NCBI GenBank assembly: GCA_041391765.1
Contig: JAWKNJ010000024.1
Coordinates: forward strand, 1 to 64,000
Source of the DNA: SHAN690 sp041391765
GTDB taxonomy: Bacteria; Bacteroidota; Bacteroidia; Flavobacteriales_G; Salibacteraceae
DNA length: 64,000 bases
Direction of reading: 5' to 3'
The notes under the pieces are model-generated. The model was not told the DNA's origin and ran no database searches. It was given only the letters and a program-made list of their open reading frames with translations. Position 1 is the stretch's first letter; every line of letters starts with the position of its first letter. A program made the translations under genes and the position numbers. Of this stretch, positions 1 to 10,700 are shown one piece after another.

Positions 1-2
1 AT

Positions 3-1916
3 GATAATCCTGATATCCGACTTCAGGAAGCTTACCAACGAATTGCCTACAATAAGGGTGTGATGCTTTACCAAGAGCGTGACTATCAGCAGTCCATCGA
101 TTATTTCGAGAAGTCGCTCAAGTTTCAACCGGATAAGGAGATGGCATCCATGAGCCGCTACTGGATTGCAGAGTGCTACTACTACCGCGGAAGCTACTCG
201 AAGTGCATGAAGGCTTACGAAGACTTTATTTACAGCCCTGGAGCTGCATTGACCGACTACTTTAACCTTGCCAACTACAACGTTGGATATGCTTATTTCC
301 AGCAAGATAAATACCTTGAAGCTCCGAATTGGTTCAGACGCTACACCTCCGTTCGAAGTGAAAAAGATTCCTTGAAGCTGAGCGATGCCAACCTGAGAAT
401 AGGCGATTGCTACTTCATGCTCAATCAATACGATGCTGCTCAGATTTATTACTCCGAAGCAGTCAAGATCGGTAAGAGCGACCCTGATTACGCGCTTTAT
501 CAATCATCTATGACAGCTGGATTGTTAAAGCGACCCAATGACAAGTTGGTCGGCTTGCAAGCGCTTGTAAAACAATATCCTCATTCACGATATCTCGATG
601 CCTCTTACTATGAAATAGGTAGGACGCACATCATGTTAGGTGACGACACCAAAGCCCTTGAGAACCTGAATAAGGTGGTAAAGGATTTCCCAGGAAGCAG
701 CTATGTCAGAAAGGCATTGGTGAGCATCGGTCAAACCCATTTCAATGCAAACCGCGATGATGAAGCGTTGGCGGTCTACAAACGAATTGTGACAGAATAC
801 CCTACTTATGAAGATTCGCGTGAAGCACTTATAGGCATTGAAAGCATATATGTTCAGCAAGGTAAAGCGGCTGAATTTGAAGAGTATGTGAATGGTCTCG
901 CATTCGTGGATTTTAGTGAGACAGCGCGCGATAGCTTGAACTATCAGGCAGCAGAGACTCAGTATTTCAATGGTCAGTGCACCGAAGCGGTGGATGGTTT
1001 CACAAAGTACTTGAACCGATTTGAGAAAGCCATTTTCGCCTTGAATGCCAAGTTCTACCGTGCGGAATGTCAGATGCGCATGGGAATGTACGAGGCTGCG
1101 TTGAGTGATTATGAGTTTGTGGCAGAACAGCCCCGCAATAAGTTTACCGAGCCGGCTCTGGTGCAGGTGGCCAGAAAGGAATACCAAAAGAAGAACTATC
1201 CTCAAGCCTTGGCCCACTACAAGCGATTAGCGCTGTTGGGTGAATACAAAGACAACTTGTTTGAATCCGAGATTGGTCAAATGCGATGCAATTATGAGTT
1301 GAAGAACTACCAAGGTGCAATAGCAAATGCGATCATCGCTTTAGAGTCTGATAAGGCAGACAAAAAGCTGCAAACCGAAGCCAACTTGGTTATTGCAAAA
1401 TCTAACTTGATGCTCGAAAGCCCAACTGAGGCGGCCACCTATTTCGAAAAAGTGATTGCTGATGGTAGCCCGTCACAAGCGGCAGAAGCGCTCTACATGA
1501 AGTCGCGTTTATTGTTCAATGCCGATCAGTTAGACAGTGCTGAATCCGTCATTTTCTACGTAGTGGAAAACTATCGCTCACAGGCCTATTGGGTAGCTAA
1601 AGCATTGATCCTTCTTTCCGATGTTTACGTGACACGCGGTGACCTGTTTCAGGCAAAGGCCACGCTTCAGAGTGTGATTGATAACTACAAAGGGGAGGAC
1701 GATGTGAAGATGCAGGCTAAATCTAAGCTGGATACGATCACGCAGCTCGAAAATCAGGAGCCGGAACCCGAACCCGAGGAATTCGAAATTGACTTTGGAA
1801 CGCAAGTCCTAGAGGTGGAGGCAGATACTTCATCTGCTGTGCCTGTTCTTGAATTACCGGTGCTAGACTCAATCGCCCCTCCATCAACTCCAGCTGATAC
1901 TTTGAAGAATGACTAA
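3..1916 (+). CDS. TPR-repeat protein, 5'-truncated by window edge
   Basis: The frame is open from the first bases of the window, so the true start lies to the left; a GTG at 60 is only the first possible start inside the window. About 637 residues are visible, made almost entirely of degenerate TPR units (repeated patterns such as YxxGxxYxxxgxYxxAxxxFxxv). The C-terminus is acidic and Pro/Glu-rich (QEPEPEPEEFEIDFG) and probably disordered. TPR arrays are protein-binding scaffolds, and long ones of this type in Bacteroidota are usually envelope proteins; no enzymatic motif is visible. The stop overlaps the next gene's ATG by 8 bases, so the two are almost certainly co-transcribed and translationally coupled. 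This suggests a periplasmic partner for the following outer-membrane protein, which is inference. Confidence 0.85.
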   Translation, partial: DNPDIRLQEAYQRIAYNKGVMLYQERDYQQSIDYFEKSLKFQPDKEMASMSRYWIAECYYYRGSYSKCMKAYEDFIYSPGAALTDYFNLANYNVGYAYFQQDKYLEAPNWFRRYTSVRSEKDSLKLSDANLRIGDCYFMLNQYDAAQIYYSEAVKIGKSDPDYALYQSSMTAGLLKRPNDKLVGLQALVKQYPHSRYLDASYYEIGRTHIMLGDDTKALENLNKVVKDFPGSSYVRKALVSIGQTHFNANRDDEALAVYKRIVTEYPTYEDSREALIGIESIYVQQGKAAEFEEYVNGLAFVDFSETARDSLNYQAAETQYFNGQCTEAVDGFTKYLNRFEKAIFALNAKFYRAECQMRMGMYEAALSDYEFVAEQPRNKFTEPALVQVARKEYQKKNYPQALAHYKRLALLGEYKDNLFESEIGQMRCNYELKNYQGAIANAIIALESDKADKKLQTEANLVIAKSNLMLESPTEAATYFEKVIADGSPSQAAEALYMKSRLLFNADQLDSAESVIFYVVENYRSQAYWVAKALILLSDVYVTRGDLFQAKATLQSVIDNYKGEDDVKMQAKSKLDTITQLENQEPEPEPEEFEIDFGTQVLEVEADTSSAVPVLELPVLDSIAPPSTPADTLKND

Positions 1917-3696
1917 GAATATCCTACATATAGCCCTCGGTGTATTGCTCGCTGGTCCGTTGGTTGCTCAGCAGAAAAGAACGGGTAACGAAGACACCCT
2001 CAAAACCACGATTCGAACGGTATTTGATTACAAGCCAACCATCGCAGATGCGCGGAAATTGTCGGAAGCACCTTTTACGATTGACACGGTGTTACCCAAG
2101 CCGGAACCTAATTACATGTACGGTTCAAACCGAATGGAAACTGAGTTCAAGCCAGACTCCATTCAAGCAGCTAAAATGAAAGGTGAACCGCTTGATCCAC
2201 TTTATCGTGCTTATACCAGGATAGGTGCGGGAAATGGTATTAATTACCTCGGTGATTTGTATGTCAACACAGTGCGTTCGCGAAATGGCTCAATGGGTAT
2301 TGAAGCACACGGAATTGGCACGCAAGGTGCGTTGAAAGACTTGCCACCCGCGCCATATAATCGTTGGAATGGAGAGGTGAATGGAAAACGATTTTTTAAG
2401 AAACATGCCTTGGAGGGTGCAGTGTTCTACGATCGAGAGCGATTACAGAATTATGGCTACAGCTATGATGATCCCGCTTCGGCTCAGTATTACTTGGATT
2501 ACCAAGGAAACGAGGGCGTGTTTAAACAGGCCTATCAGCGTGTTGGTGCAGAAGGCAATCTAAAGAGTTTCTACACGGATTCAACAAAACTGAATCATAT
2601 AGTGGCATTGCGTTATGAGAACTGGATGGATCTGCATGGTGCTAACAACGAGAATAATATTGCGGCTAACGGAGAGGTATCCCGATTTTTTGGATCTCAC
2701 CAAGTCAAGGTTCAGGCCTTGGTAGATATGAACTTGGTGAACTATGTTGATTCGTTCAACTATGCTCCATTTGGAGCCGTTGAACAATCACCGTCCAATC
2801 ATATCATCGGCCTGAAGCCTGTGATGACCAGCCAGTGGAAAAAGTTTCGAGTAGAGTATGGATTTAATGTTCAGGCACAAATTGCCTCTGCGGGCACTAC
2901 ACCCCGCATTTATCCGCACTTGTATGCCAAATACAACCTGTTGAAGGACGTATTGATTCCCTACGCAGGAGTCACCGGAGGCTTACAACGAAATAACCTG
3001 AGCAACCTTACGGAGTCAAATCCATTTCTCTTGACAAGAAACACGATGCTGAGAAACACGGACGAAGTCTTGAATATCTATGGAGGTTTCCGAGGAGCGA
3101 TCTCGAGGGAAATCACCTATAATTTACAAGCATCGCGCTATTTGCAGCGCAATGCTCCGATGTTCATTAACTACAATGCTTCCCAATTCAATCTTGGGAC
3201 TTCAAGATTTGGAGAGAACTACTTCTTGGTGAACTATGACACCATCAATGTGTTTGAAATAAGCGGTGAGTTGATGTACAGAGTCGGGGACAAGATTCAA
3301 GTGGTCGGAACAGGAATTTATCGTTCTTACCAAACAGAAGTTGAATTCGAAGCTTGGCAGCGTCCGGCTATCGAGGCCGGTTTGACAGGTTTTTATCAAA
3401 TTCAGAACAAGATCATCATCAAGGCACAGGCTCATATTCTAGGACCACAATGGACCAAGTCGTATGAAAGCACTTCTGAGAAGTTTTTCGGCAATGACGG
3501 AAAAGACGTTTATGGTAATAAACTGGCTCCAGTCATTGATCTTAACGCAGGTTTGGAATATCGCTACACGGAGCGACTATCAGGGTTTATCAACGTAAAT
3601 AACTTCATCGCTCAGCGCTATCAGCGCTGGAATCAATACCCAGTGCAGCGTATCAATGTTATAGGTGGCATTACTTACTCTTTTTGGAAGGAGTAA
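1909..3696 (+). CDS. outer-membrane beta-barrel protein (TonB-receptor-like, unassigned)
   Basis: 595 aa with a signal peptide (about residues 1-20, hydrophobic core then AQQ). The remainder alternates short aromatic-rich beta strands with charged loops (for example GAVFYDRERLQNYGYSYDD, and YRYTERLSGFINVNNFIAQRY near the end) and finishes with a beta strand ending in aromatic Tyr/Phe/Trp residues, as expected of an outer-membrane barrel. No TonB-box or plug domain is obvious, so it is not a classical SusC-type receptor; it resembles the TonB-receptor-like or porin-like proteins often paired with long TPR genes in Flavobacteriales. It overlaps the upstream TPR gene by 8 bases. Substrate unknown. 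Confidence 0.75.
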   Translation: MTKNILHIALGVLLAGPLVAQQKRTGNEDTLKTTIRTVFDYKPTIADARKLSEAPFTIDTVLPKPEPNYMYGSNRMETEFKPDSIQAAKMKGEPLDPLYRAYTRIGAGNGINYLGDLYVNTVRSRNGSMGIEAHGIGTQGALKDLPPAPYNRWNGEVNGKRFFKKHALEGAVFYDRERLQNYGYSYDDPASAQYYLDYQGNEGVFKQAYQRVGAEGNLKSFYTDSTKLNHIVALRYENWMDLHGANNENNIAANGEVSRFFGSHQVKVQALVDMNLVNYVDSFNYAPFGAVEQSPSNHIIGLKPVMTSQWKKFRVEYGFNVQAQIASAGTTPRIYPHLYAKYNLLKDVLIPYAGVTGGLQRNNLSNLTESNPFLLTRNTMLRNTDEVLNIYGGFRGAISREITYNLQASRYLQRNAPMFINYNASQFNLGTSRFGENYFLVNYDTINVFEISGELMYRVGDKIQVVGTGIYRSYQTEVEFEAWQRPAIEAGLTGFYQIQNKIIIKAQAHILGPQWTKSYESTSEKFFGNDGKDVYGNKLAPVIDLNAGLEYRYTERLSGFINVNNFIAQRYQRWNQYPVQRINVIGGITYSFWKE

Positions 3697-3718
3697 ACTG
3701 TTAATTCAATGTTGATAA

Positions 3719-3751
3719 AAGCCGCGTATTTATTGGCTTTTCACGCGGTTT
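3719..3751 (+). terminator. weak hairpin after the barrel gene
   Basis: AGCCGCGT (3720-3727) can pair with ACGCGGTT (3743-3750), with one G·T pair. The T-tract after it is poor, so it may be a weak terminator or a chance structure. Confidence 0.3.
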
Positions 3752-3768
3752 AGGCCTACCCACAAAGT

Positions 3769-3776
3769 TATATTTG
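3769..3776 (+). promoter_or_regulatory. TAnnTTTG -7 element for gyrB
   Basis: TATATTTG matches the Bacteroidota -7 consensus and lies 23 bases before the gyrB ATG (3800). No good TTG is seen 19 bases upstream, so only half of the promoter is supported. Confidence 0.4.
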
Positions 3777-3799
3777 GGCGACTTTGAAATTGACGGAAA

Positions 3800-5760
3800 A
3801 TGAGCGATAAGGAAAAAGGAAAAGGCGAATACTCAGCATCGAATATTACAGTATTAGAAGGACTTGACGCGGTGCGTAAGCGTCCTTCCATGCATACATT
3901 GGAGACATTGGTGTTCGCGGCTTGCACCACCTGGTTTACGAGGTAGTGGATAACCCATTGACGAGCGCCTTGAAGCGGATATGCGAGCGAGTGATGGAAG
4001 CGACCATTCACGAGGATGACAGTATTTCTGTTTTGGACGATGGTCGCGGAATTCCGGTGGACATGCACGAGAAAGAAAAGCGTTCAGCGCTTGAGGTCGT
4101 CATGACGGTCTTGCATGCCGGGGGTAAATTCGATAAAGGATCGTACAAAGTTTCCGGGGGATTACACGGAGTTGGTGTTTCATGTGTAAACGCACTTTCA
4201 ACTCACTTGAAAGCTACGGTACACAGAGACGGAAAACTTTATCAGCAGGAGTTTAAGATTGGTGTGCCACAATATCCGGTAAAAGAAATTGGAACAACGG
4301 ATAAGACCGGAACCGAAATTTGGTTTAAACCGGATGACTCGATCTTTTCCGTCACGGAATATAACTTCGAAACATTGTCGCACCGGCTGCGTGAGTTAGC
4401 CTTCCTTAACAAAGGCATCAAGCTGAGGTTAACGGATGAAAGAGAACGGGATGATGACGGTAATTTCCTAAGTACAGAATACTACTCAGAACGGGGACTG
4501 TCTGAATTCGTTGAATTCATAGACGAAGGACGCGAAAAACTGATCCCGGAGACGATGTTCATGGAAGGGGAGAAGAATGGAATTCCCGTAGAGATTGCCA
4601 TGCAGTACAACACATCCTTTTCTGAAAACCTTCATTCATACGTGAATAACATTAACACGCGTGAAGGAGGAACCCATCTGGCTGGATTCAGAAGCGGCTT
4701 GACGAGAACCCTCAAGAAGTATGCTGAAGACTCTGGAATGCTCGCCAAACTGAAGTTTGACATTGCCGGGGATGACTTTCGTGAAGGCTTGACTGCTGTG
4801 ATTTCTGTGAAGGTTATGGAACCTCAATTCGAGGGGCAGACGAAAACGAAACTTGGAAACCCTGAAGTAAGAGGAGCAGTTGACCAAGCGGTAGGAGAAA
4901 TGCTTTCAAACTTCCTTGAAGAACACCCAAAGGAAGCGCGGCTAATTGTTGAGAAAGTGATACTAGCGGCCACAGCTCGTCACGCAGCGCGCAAGGCGCG
5001 TGAAATGGTTCAGCGTAAGAATGTGCTTTCCGGCTCAGGCTTGCCTGGAAAGTTGGCTGATTGTAGTGAACGTGATCCTGCTCTTTGTGAGATTTTCTTG
5101 GTTGAAGGTGACTCCGCTGGAGGAACAGCCAAGCAAGGCAGGGACCGAAAGTTTCAGGCCATCATGCCACTGCGTGGCAAGATTCTGAATGTGGAGAAGG
5201 CCATGCAGCACAAGATCTTCGAAAACGAAGAAATTAAGAATATCTACACGGCACTTGGAGTTCAGGTCGGGACCGAAGAAGACAGCAAGGCGCTGAATCT
5301 TGAAAAGCTGCGATATCACAAGATTGTAATCATGTGTGATGCCGATGTTGATGGTAGCCATATTGCGACTTTAATCTTGACATTCTTCTTCCGCTACATG
5401 AAGGAATTGATTGAATTGGGATATGTGTACATAGCCGCACCACCATTGTATCTCGTCAAAAAGGGAAGCTCCCAGCAATATGCATGGAATGACGATCAAC
5501 GAGATCAGTTGATCAATGAAATGAAGGGAGCTGGAAAGGATACCAGCGTTGGTGTTCAGCGTTACAAAGGCCTTGGTGAGATGAATGCGGAGCAGCTCTG
5601 GGAAACAACTATGAATCCTGAGGATCGAATGCTTCGTCAGGTAACCATCGAAAATGCTGCTGACGCAGATCACACATTCAGTATGCTGATGGGTGATGAG
5701 GTTCCACCACGTAGAGAATTCATCGAGAAGAACGCTAAGTACGCCAAGATTGACGTTTAA
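3800..5760 (+). CDS. gyrB: DNA gyrase subunit B (apparent frameshift near start)
   Basis: GyrB is the ATPase subunit of gyrase, which introduces negative supercoils. The ATG at 3800 opens MSDKEKGKGEYSASNITVLE and continues to RKRPSM (ATG 3890-3892). Two extra bases (CA, 3893-3894) then shift the frame, and YIGDIGVRGLHHLVYEVVDN resumes in the frame that runs to the stop at 5760. Without them the protein would be about 652 aa, a normal GyrB length. Residues just after VVDN (PLTSALKRICERVMEATIHE) differ oddly from the usual SIDEALAGY-type sequence, suggesting further compensated indels before about 4010. Intact parts include the GHKL ATPase motifs (DDGRGIP; GGLHGVGVSCVNALS), TOPRIM EGDSAGG (5104-5124) and DADVDG (5338-5355), and the C-terminal PPRREFIEKNAKYAKIDV that favours GyrB over ParE. 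Sequencing error is the most likely explanation. Confidence 0.9.
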
Positions 5761-5785
5761 AGAATATATTTAGATTAGTCACAAT

Positions 5786-5817
5786 AAAAAGCCCCGTGAG
5801 TATTCGCGGGGCTTTTT
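5786..5817. terminator. bidirectional terminator between gyrB and the minus-strand operon
   Basis: A perfect 11-bp stem (AAAAAGCCCCG, 5786-5796, with CGGGGCTTTTT, 5807-5817) has A-rich and T-rich ends. It can therefore terminate gyrB on the plus strand and the convergent gene on the minus strand. Confidence 0.9.
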
Positions 5818-5841
5818 CGGTTTCTGTTATTCGGTTATAGC

Positions 5842-7089
5842 TTATCGGCTAGTAGGTGAGTAGCTGATGGGGCCTCCCTGTTGTATGCGGTTTCCGCATT
5901 CATCCGTTCCTGAAAGAACCCAAGTGAATTGCTCACCTCGAACCGGACGTTCTGATGTTCCGTTAATGCTGCCATCCCACTTTGCATCAGTTGATGTTTC
6001 AAAAACAACAGAGTTACTTTGAACGCGTGTGATTTTCAAACTGAAGGAGCGAAGGTTTTCAAGGCCTGTGACTTCCCATGCATCATTAAGACCGTCACCG
6101 TTATCAGAGAATGCATTTGGTGCAAAAATTTCTGATCCGTTTTCCACTCGGATCGGATAAGTATCCTTGGCAGAACAACCTGCTTCATTGATGGTTACCA
6201 ATTCCACAGTATGAAGTCCATTTTTGAGGCGAACTTGTAGAGTTTGTCCTTTACCAATTGAGTCACCATCCATTAGCCACTTGTAGTGATTGCTTGAAGG
6301 CGTTGCTTTCAAGATCACATCGGTTAGTACACATTCACTGCTATTATTCATTGCAACATCAAAATCCGCAATAGGCTGCTCGTAAATTGTGATATCACGT
6401 TTTAAAACAACTTTGCTGTTGTCAGTGAATTCCGCTATCATTCGAACCTCGTGCGTACCGGCAGATTCAAACGCGTGTTCTGCGCTTAATCCGTCTTTCA
6501 CGAATAAACCATCAAACATCCAGGTCACCTTTGCACTCTGGTCTAAGTTGGCATTGAAACGTACCTTGTGTTCAGCACACTGGATGCCCTTGGCAGTAAA
6601 ATCAGCTTGAGCATTTTCAGCGATTCGTTTTGGAGTCTGTGAGCTCATATTTTCCGCTTCATCTGAACTGCTGCCTGACTGCTTTTCTTCAGTCCGATTT
6701 TCTGAAGTTCCGGCAATGTTAGATGCGCTTTTTTCTACAACGGTCTCAGCCGAACCCAAATCAATCAGGTGAACCTCTTGAGCGATAAACTCGATGGCGT
6801 CTGTGTTTGAAGAAGCAGTTGACTCAATAATTTCAGTAGGAACCGAATGGTCTGAGTCCTCGACAACCGGAGGTTTCTGTTCAATATTTGGTAGAGATGT
6901 AAATATTGTGGTAAGAACTATCGTTGCCGCAACTCCAGCGGCAAGGTGAAGATTGAAGGAGTTACTACCTGATGCATTTGTGCCAGTAACAGTATCCAAG
7001 CTCCTCTCAAGTTTAGACCATGCAGAAGCATCAAAAGGCGCTTCATAACCTTCAAGCTTGTTCTTAATGATGTCGTCAAATTTTCTCAT
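5842..7089 (-). CDS. putative membrane anti-sigma-like protein with PKD-like and CHU_C-like domains
   Basis: About 415 aa from ATG 7089; an upstream in-frame GTG at 7095 would overlap the sigma gene's stop. The first 35 residues (MRKFDDIIKNKLEGYEAPFD) resemble the cytoplasmic start of Bacteroidota membrane proteins encoded next to ECF sigma factors. One membrane helix follows at about 50-67 (LAAGVAATIVLTTIFTSL), then a Ser/Glu-rich linker, two Ig/PKD-like segments (around 160-320) and a C-terminal module with FAPNAFSDNGDGLNDAWEV, close to the gliding-motility-associated C-terminal signature. It lies 2 bases downstream of the sigma gene. The role as anti-sigma or envelope sensor is inferred from context and topology; no canonical zinc motif is visible. 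Confidence 0.7.
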   Translation of the reverse strand: MRKFDDIIKNKLEGYEAPFDASAWSKLERSLDTVTGTNASGSNSFNLHLAAGVAATIVLTTIFTSLPNIEQKPPVVEDSDHSVPTEIIESTASSNTDAIEFIAQEVHLIDLGSAETVVEKSASNIAGTSENRTEEKQSGSSSDEAENMSSQTPKRIAENAQADFTAKGIQCAEHKVRFNANLDQSAKVTWMFDGLFVKDGLSAEHAFESAGTHEVRMIAEFTDNSKVVLKRDITIYEQPIADFDVAMNNSSECVLTDVILKATPSSNHYKWLMDGDSIGKGQTLQVRLKNGLHTVELVTINEAGCSAKDTYPIRVENGSEIFAPNAFSDNGDGLNDAWEVTGLENLRSFSLKITRVQSNSVVFETSTDAKWDGSINGTSERPVRGEQFTWVLSGTDECGNRIQQGGPISYSPTSR

Positions 7090-7091
7090 TG

Positions 7092-7673
7092 TCACTCTTG
7101 ACTTATTTTGTCCACTAGGGGTTTCAACATTTTTCTAAGGTTCAATCTTGCCTTTGATAGGTTGGACTTTGAAGTACCCACGCTTATCTCAAGCATTTCG
7201 GCTATTTCATTGTGATTGTATCCTTCAAGCACATATAAGTTAAACACTGCCTTATATGCCGGTGAAAGTTTTTGGACGGAATCCAATACTACTTTGACAG
7301 GAATCTGCTCGTAGATGCTTTCATCTTCAAGCTCATCTTCCATGTTGTCACCCAATCGATCAGTCAAATCTGTATCTACAACAACAGGCTTAACTTTTTT
7401 CCTGCGATAGTTGTCTATGGCAGTATTGATCACAATGCGTTTAATCCAGCCTTCGAAAGAACCATCTCCTTTGTAGTTTTCAATGCTCTTGAACATTTTG
7501 ATAAATCCGTTTTGCAAAATGTCTTTTGCTTCATCTTCATCATCAGCATATCGCATACAAACGCCTAAGAGTCGCCTGTAAAGTGCTTTGAAAACTTCCT
7601 GTTGGGCAACCCGGCTTCCATTTTTGCAACCTTCAACCAGTTGCATTTCTTCATGTGGATGCCATAAACCCAT
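7092..7673 (-). CDS. ECF-type RNA polymerase sigma factor
   Basis: 193 aa. Region 2 lies at about 25-95 (FKALYRRLLGVCMRYADDED through FEGWIKRIVINTAIDNYRRKK) and region 4 at about 130-185 (LSPAYKAVFNLYVLEGYNHN, then IAEMLEISVGTSKSNLSKAR, a helix-turn-helix). There is no region 1 or 3, which defines an ECF factor. It directs RNA polymerase to a dedicated regulon. It is the middle gene of a three-gene minus-strand unit: a secreted CHU_C protein ends 39 bases upstream and a membrane protein begins 2 bases downstream. The latter is probably its regulator. The region between the two domains is acidic (DNMEDELEDES), which is common in this family. Confidence 0.93.
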   Translation of the reverse strand: MGLWHPHEEMQLVEGCKNGSRVAQQEVFKALYRRLLGVCMRYADDEDEAKDILQNGFIKMFKSIENYKGDGSFEGWIKRIVINTAIDNYRRKKVKPVVVDTDLTDRLGDNMEDELEDESIYEQIPVKVVLDSVQKLSPAYKAVFNLYVLEGYNHNEIAEMLEISVGTSKSNLSKARLNLRKMLKPLVDKISQE

Positions 7674-7712
7674 CTACCTCAAAAAGACGCTTGAAAACGA
7701 TTAGGTTGCCGA

Positions 7713-10700
7713 TTAGTGTAGGCTTCTCGGTTCACCGGTTATACTGACGATAATATTACCGGTAAGCTGTTTTTTCTCACCGTATTGATCCTTGTATTTA
7801 AGGACGTAAACAAATGCTCCTGAGTTTACGGTTTGCCCATTAGCGAAATTTTTTCCATCCCAGCCGAAGTCAGGGTTTTTGGTGAAAAACACTTCGCGTC
7901 CCCAACGATCGTAAACAACGAATTCGAAATCGTTAGGATCAATTCCTGCTCCGACAATCTTGAACACATCGTTGAGACCATCTCCATTGGGAGTGAATGA
8001 GGTGGGAATGTGGAAAATTGGAACCAACTTGTGATGGAAGGTTTTTGCGATGGTATCTAGACATCCATCCATACTCTCAGCTATCAACTCAACTTCATAC
8101 AATCCGGTGTCGCCAAATTCATAACTGATGACTTCGGATGAACCGTAATATGTGCCATCAATATACCATCCTATATAAGAGGCAGAATCTGAAGCATCGT
8201 TGAAAACGAGCACGGGATCCAGTGTAGACGGGTAGGCTGGTGAATTTGTGAACAGTGCATTTGGGGCAGTTTTTATACGCACCGCACATTGTTTATGAAT
8301 GGTTGATGAACAGCCAAAGTCCGTCACAATACTAAGATCAACGTCATAGCAACCCGGAGCCACATAACGGTAATAGACCGTGTCATTGTCTGATTCAAAT
8401 TGCGAATCATTGTCATACAATACCCATTGATACTCATGAAGAGCATTTGCTGTGTCAAGTGAAAATACCACGGTTGATTCCTGACAGGATTCATTTGGCG
8501 TGGTGATAATTTCAGGATAGGCAGGATGACCAACATAAATCCATGCTGTGTCTATGCCTGCCGGACTTAAACACAAGTCAGTAATTGTTAAAACATACAT
8601 CGTGGTCTTCAGTGGTGAATCAAATTGTACATCTTTTCCGGTCCATCCGGGTTTGCTCCACTGGTATCTGTACTCTTTCGGTCCACGGAATCCACCACGA
8701 CCGGAAGCAATCAAATAAACATTCTTTCCAACACAGATTGAGTCATCCTCAAGTTGAATATGGGCATCAATTTTACTGTATCCTCCCACTTGAACATATA
8801 CGCTGTCATGATATTCAGGGGTGCCACAAAAGTCGCTTACCGTGACGTAGAACCATTCTGGTAAATCCGGACTTACGGTAGTTGAGGAACCAAAAACTCC
8901 GGTACTCCAAGAATAAGTATAAATGCTATCACCGCCCGTTCCTGATACTGAGATATCAATCGTGTCATACGGACAGATGGTATCAACTTTCGGTATATCT
9001 AGGCCAAGTTCAGGGCGCACACTGATTAATGTGCTTGCCGTATCTCCGGGACAGCCGTTTGCATCGGTTGAGCTAACCAGGTAGCGCGTGGTAACATGAG
9101 GCTCAACCGTTTCGGTCGAATTCAGCGATATAACAGGACCATTGGTGTCTTTCTCAGTCCAGATATATGAAAACGGAGGCGTTCCTCCGATCGAGGTTGC
9201 TGCAATTGCTGCGAGGTTAGTAATGCATATCAATGTGTCTCCGAAGGCACTTGTGATAATGCTATCGGGCTCAAGTATTTGAACTTGATCCACCGTATCG
9301 CAGCCGTTTGCATCTGAGATGGTTACAAAATTCAGTCCGGCACACAGGTTTTGTGCTGATTGAGTGTATTCACCTGAAGTCCATAGGTAATAGTATGGAG
9401 GAGTTCCTCCAGTTCCAATTGCTGTTGCACTTGCATCGCAACTTTCCTGTTGGGGACAAGAAGTTTTGGTTGGATTTATGATATCTGCCAACAATGAAGG
9501 GGGTTGGGTAATTATTACTTGCCCCGTTTGGATATAACAACCATCGATTGTTACATTATAAGTGCCTGCAAATAATCCGGACAAAGTATCCGAATTTACA
9601 GTTGTATTCACAGAATTGGAAATGGTTGTGCCTCCGGAATTCTTCCATTTATAGGAATAGAACCCATCCCAATTTAATCCAGTATAATTATTCGTGTCAA
9701 CAGCTATTCCTTTTCCAGTTTGTTCTCCATTGCAACCGACCGGCACTGAAATGGTGAAGGCTTGTTTTATTGGAGGTTCAGTAAGCGTAATTGTATCGAA
9801 TGTGATTTCACAAGAACCCAACTGTGGCTTTGACCAGAATACGTACTGACCAGCCGGTAAATTGGTAATAGTTGTTTGATTGGTTGAACTGGTTTGATTA
9901 TAAACCGTGTCACCATTCATGTCAATAAGAATAAATTCCCAAAAGCCAGACGCACTGGTGTTATTATTACTCGTGTCTGTAATAGCTATAGATCCTGTGG
10001 AATCTCCCGTACACGATGGCGAGATGGCATCCACGATGGGTTCAATACAGCTCGGTGTAATCCAAAGACTGTCGTAAATGATGGTATCAATATTCCCATA
10101 AGTATTTGATCCCACAATGGCATATGCATATAGGTAACCGCAGGTGTCTGGCTCCCATGTGGATGGCGATATAGTGATTGAATTGCCTTCTGCAACGGTA
10201 TCACCCTTCCAAACCCATTGAACGGGTGGGAATACCCATTCCCAACTTTCGTTGAAGGCTGTAAAGTTGGTCGCATTTCGCGTTGGAATGGTAGTAGCGA
10301 GTGTTCCCGTAATATTGTGCACACCTTGAGTTCCAACGCCTGAAACCCAAGCCATGCAATTAGGCACTGAAATCATGTGATTTCTTATCTCATTGGTAGT
10401 TTCATAGATCACAATTTGAAATGATCCATAAGTTGTAGTGCATGAATACATTGGCACAGCCGACCATGAAACAACCAATCTTCGAAATGGTGCAGTACCC
10501 AGAACTTGATATCTAGTGTATCCTCCTGAGCCAATCCCAGGATGCCAATCGCGCCAAGGTCCGAATATGCAATTCTTTGGAAACAAACCCCCAGTGTTAG
10601 GAATTGTATCTGATGTGTATGTAGTTGGTTGTCCGGGTGAAAAGCTGATCCAGCCATTAGAGCCTATCCAAAATTGAGTATATGTGTTGCAATAAAAATT

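Noticed and set aside
636..1217. 193-codon minus-strand open frame
   Set aside because: Antisense of the TPR gene, with no recognisable domain or start context.
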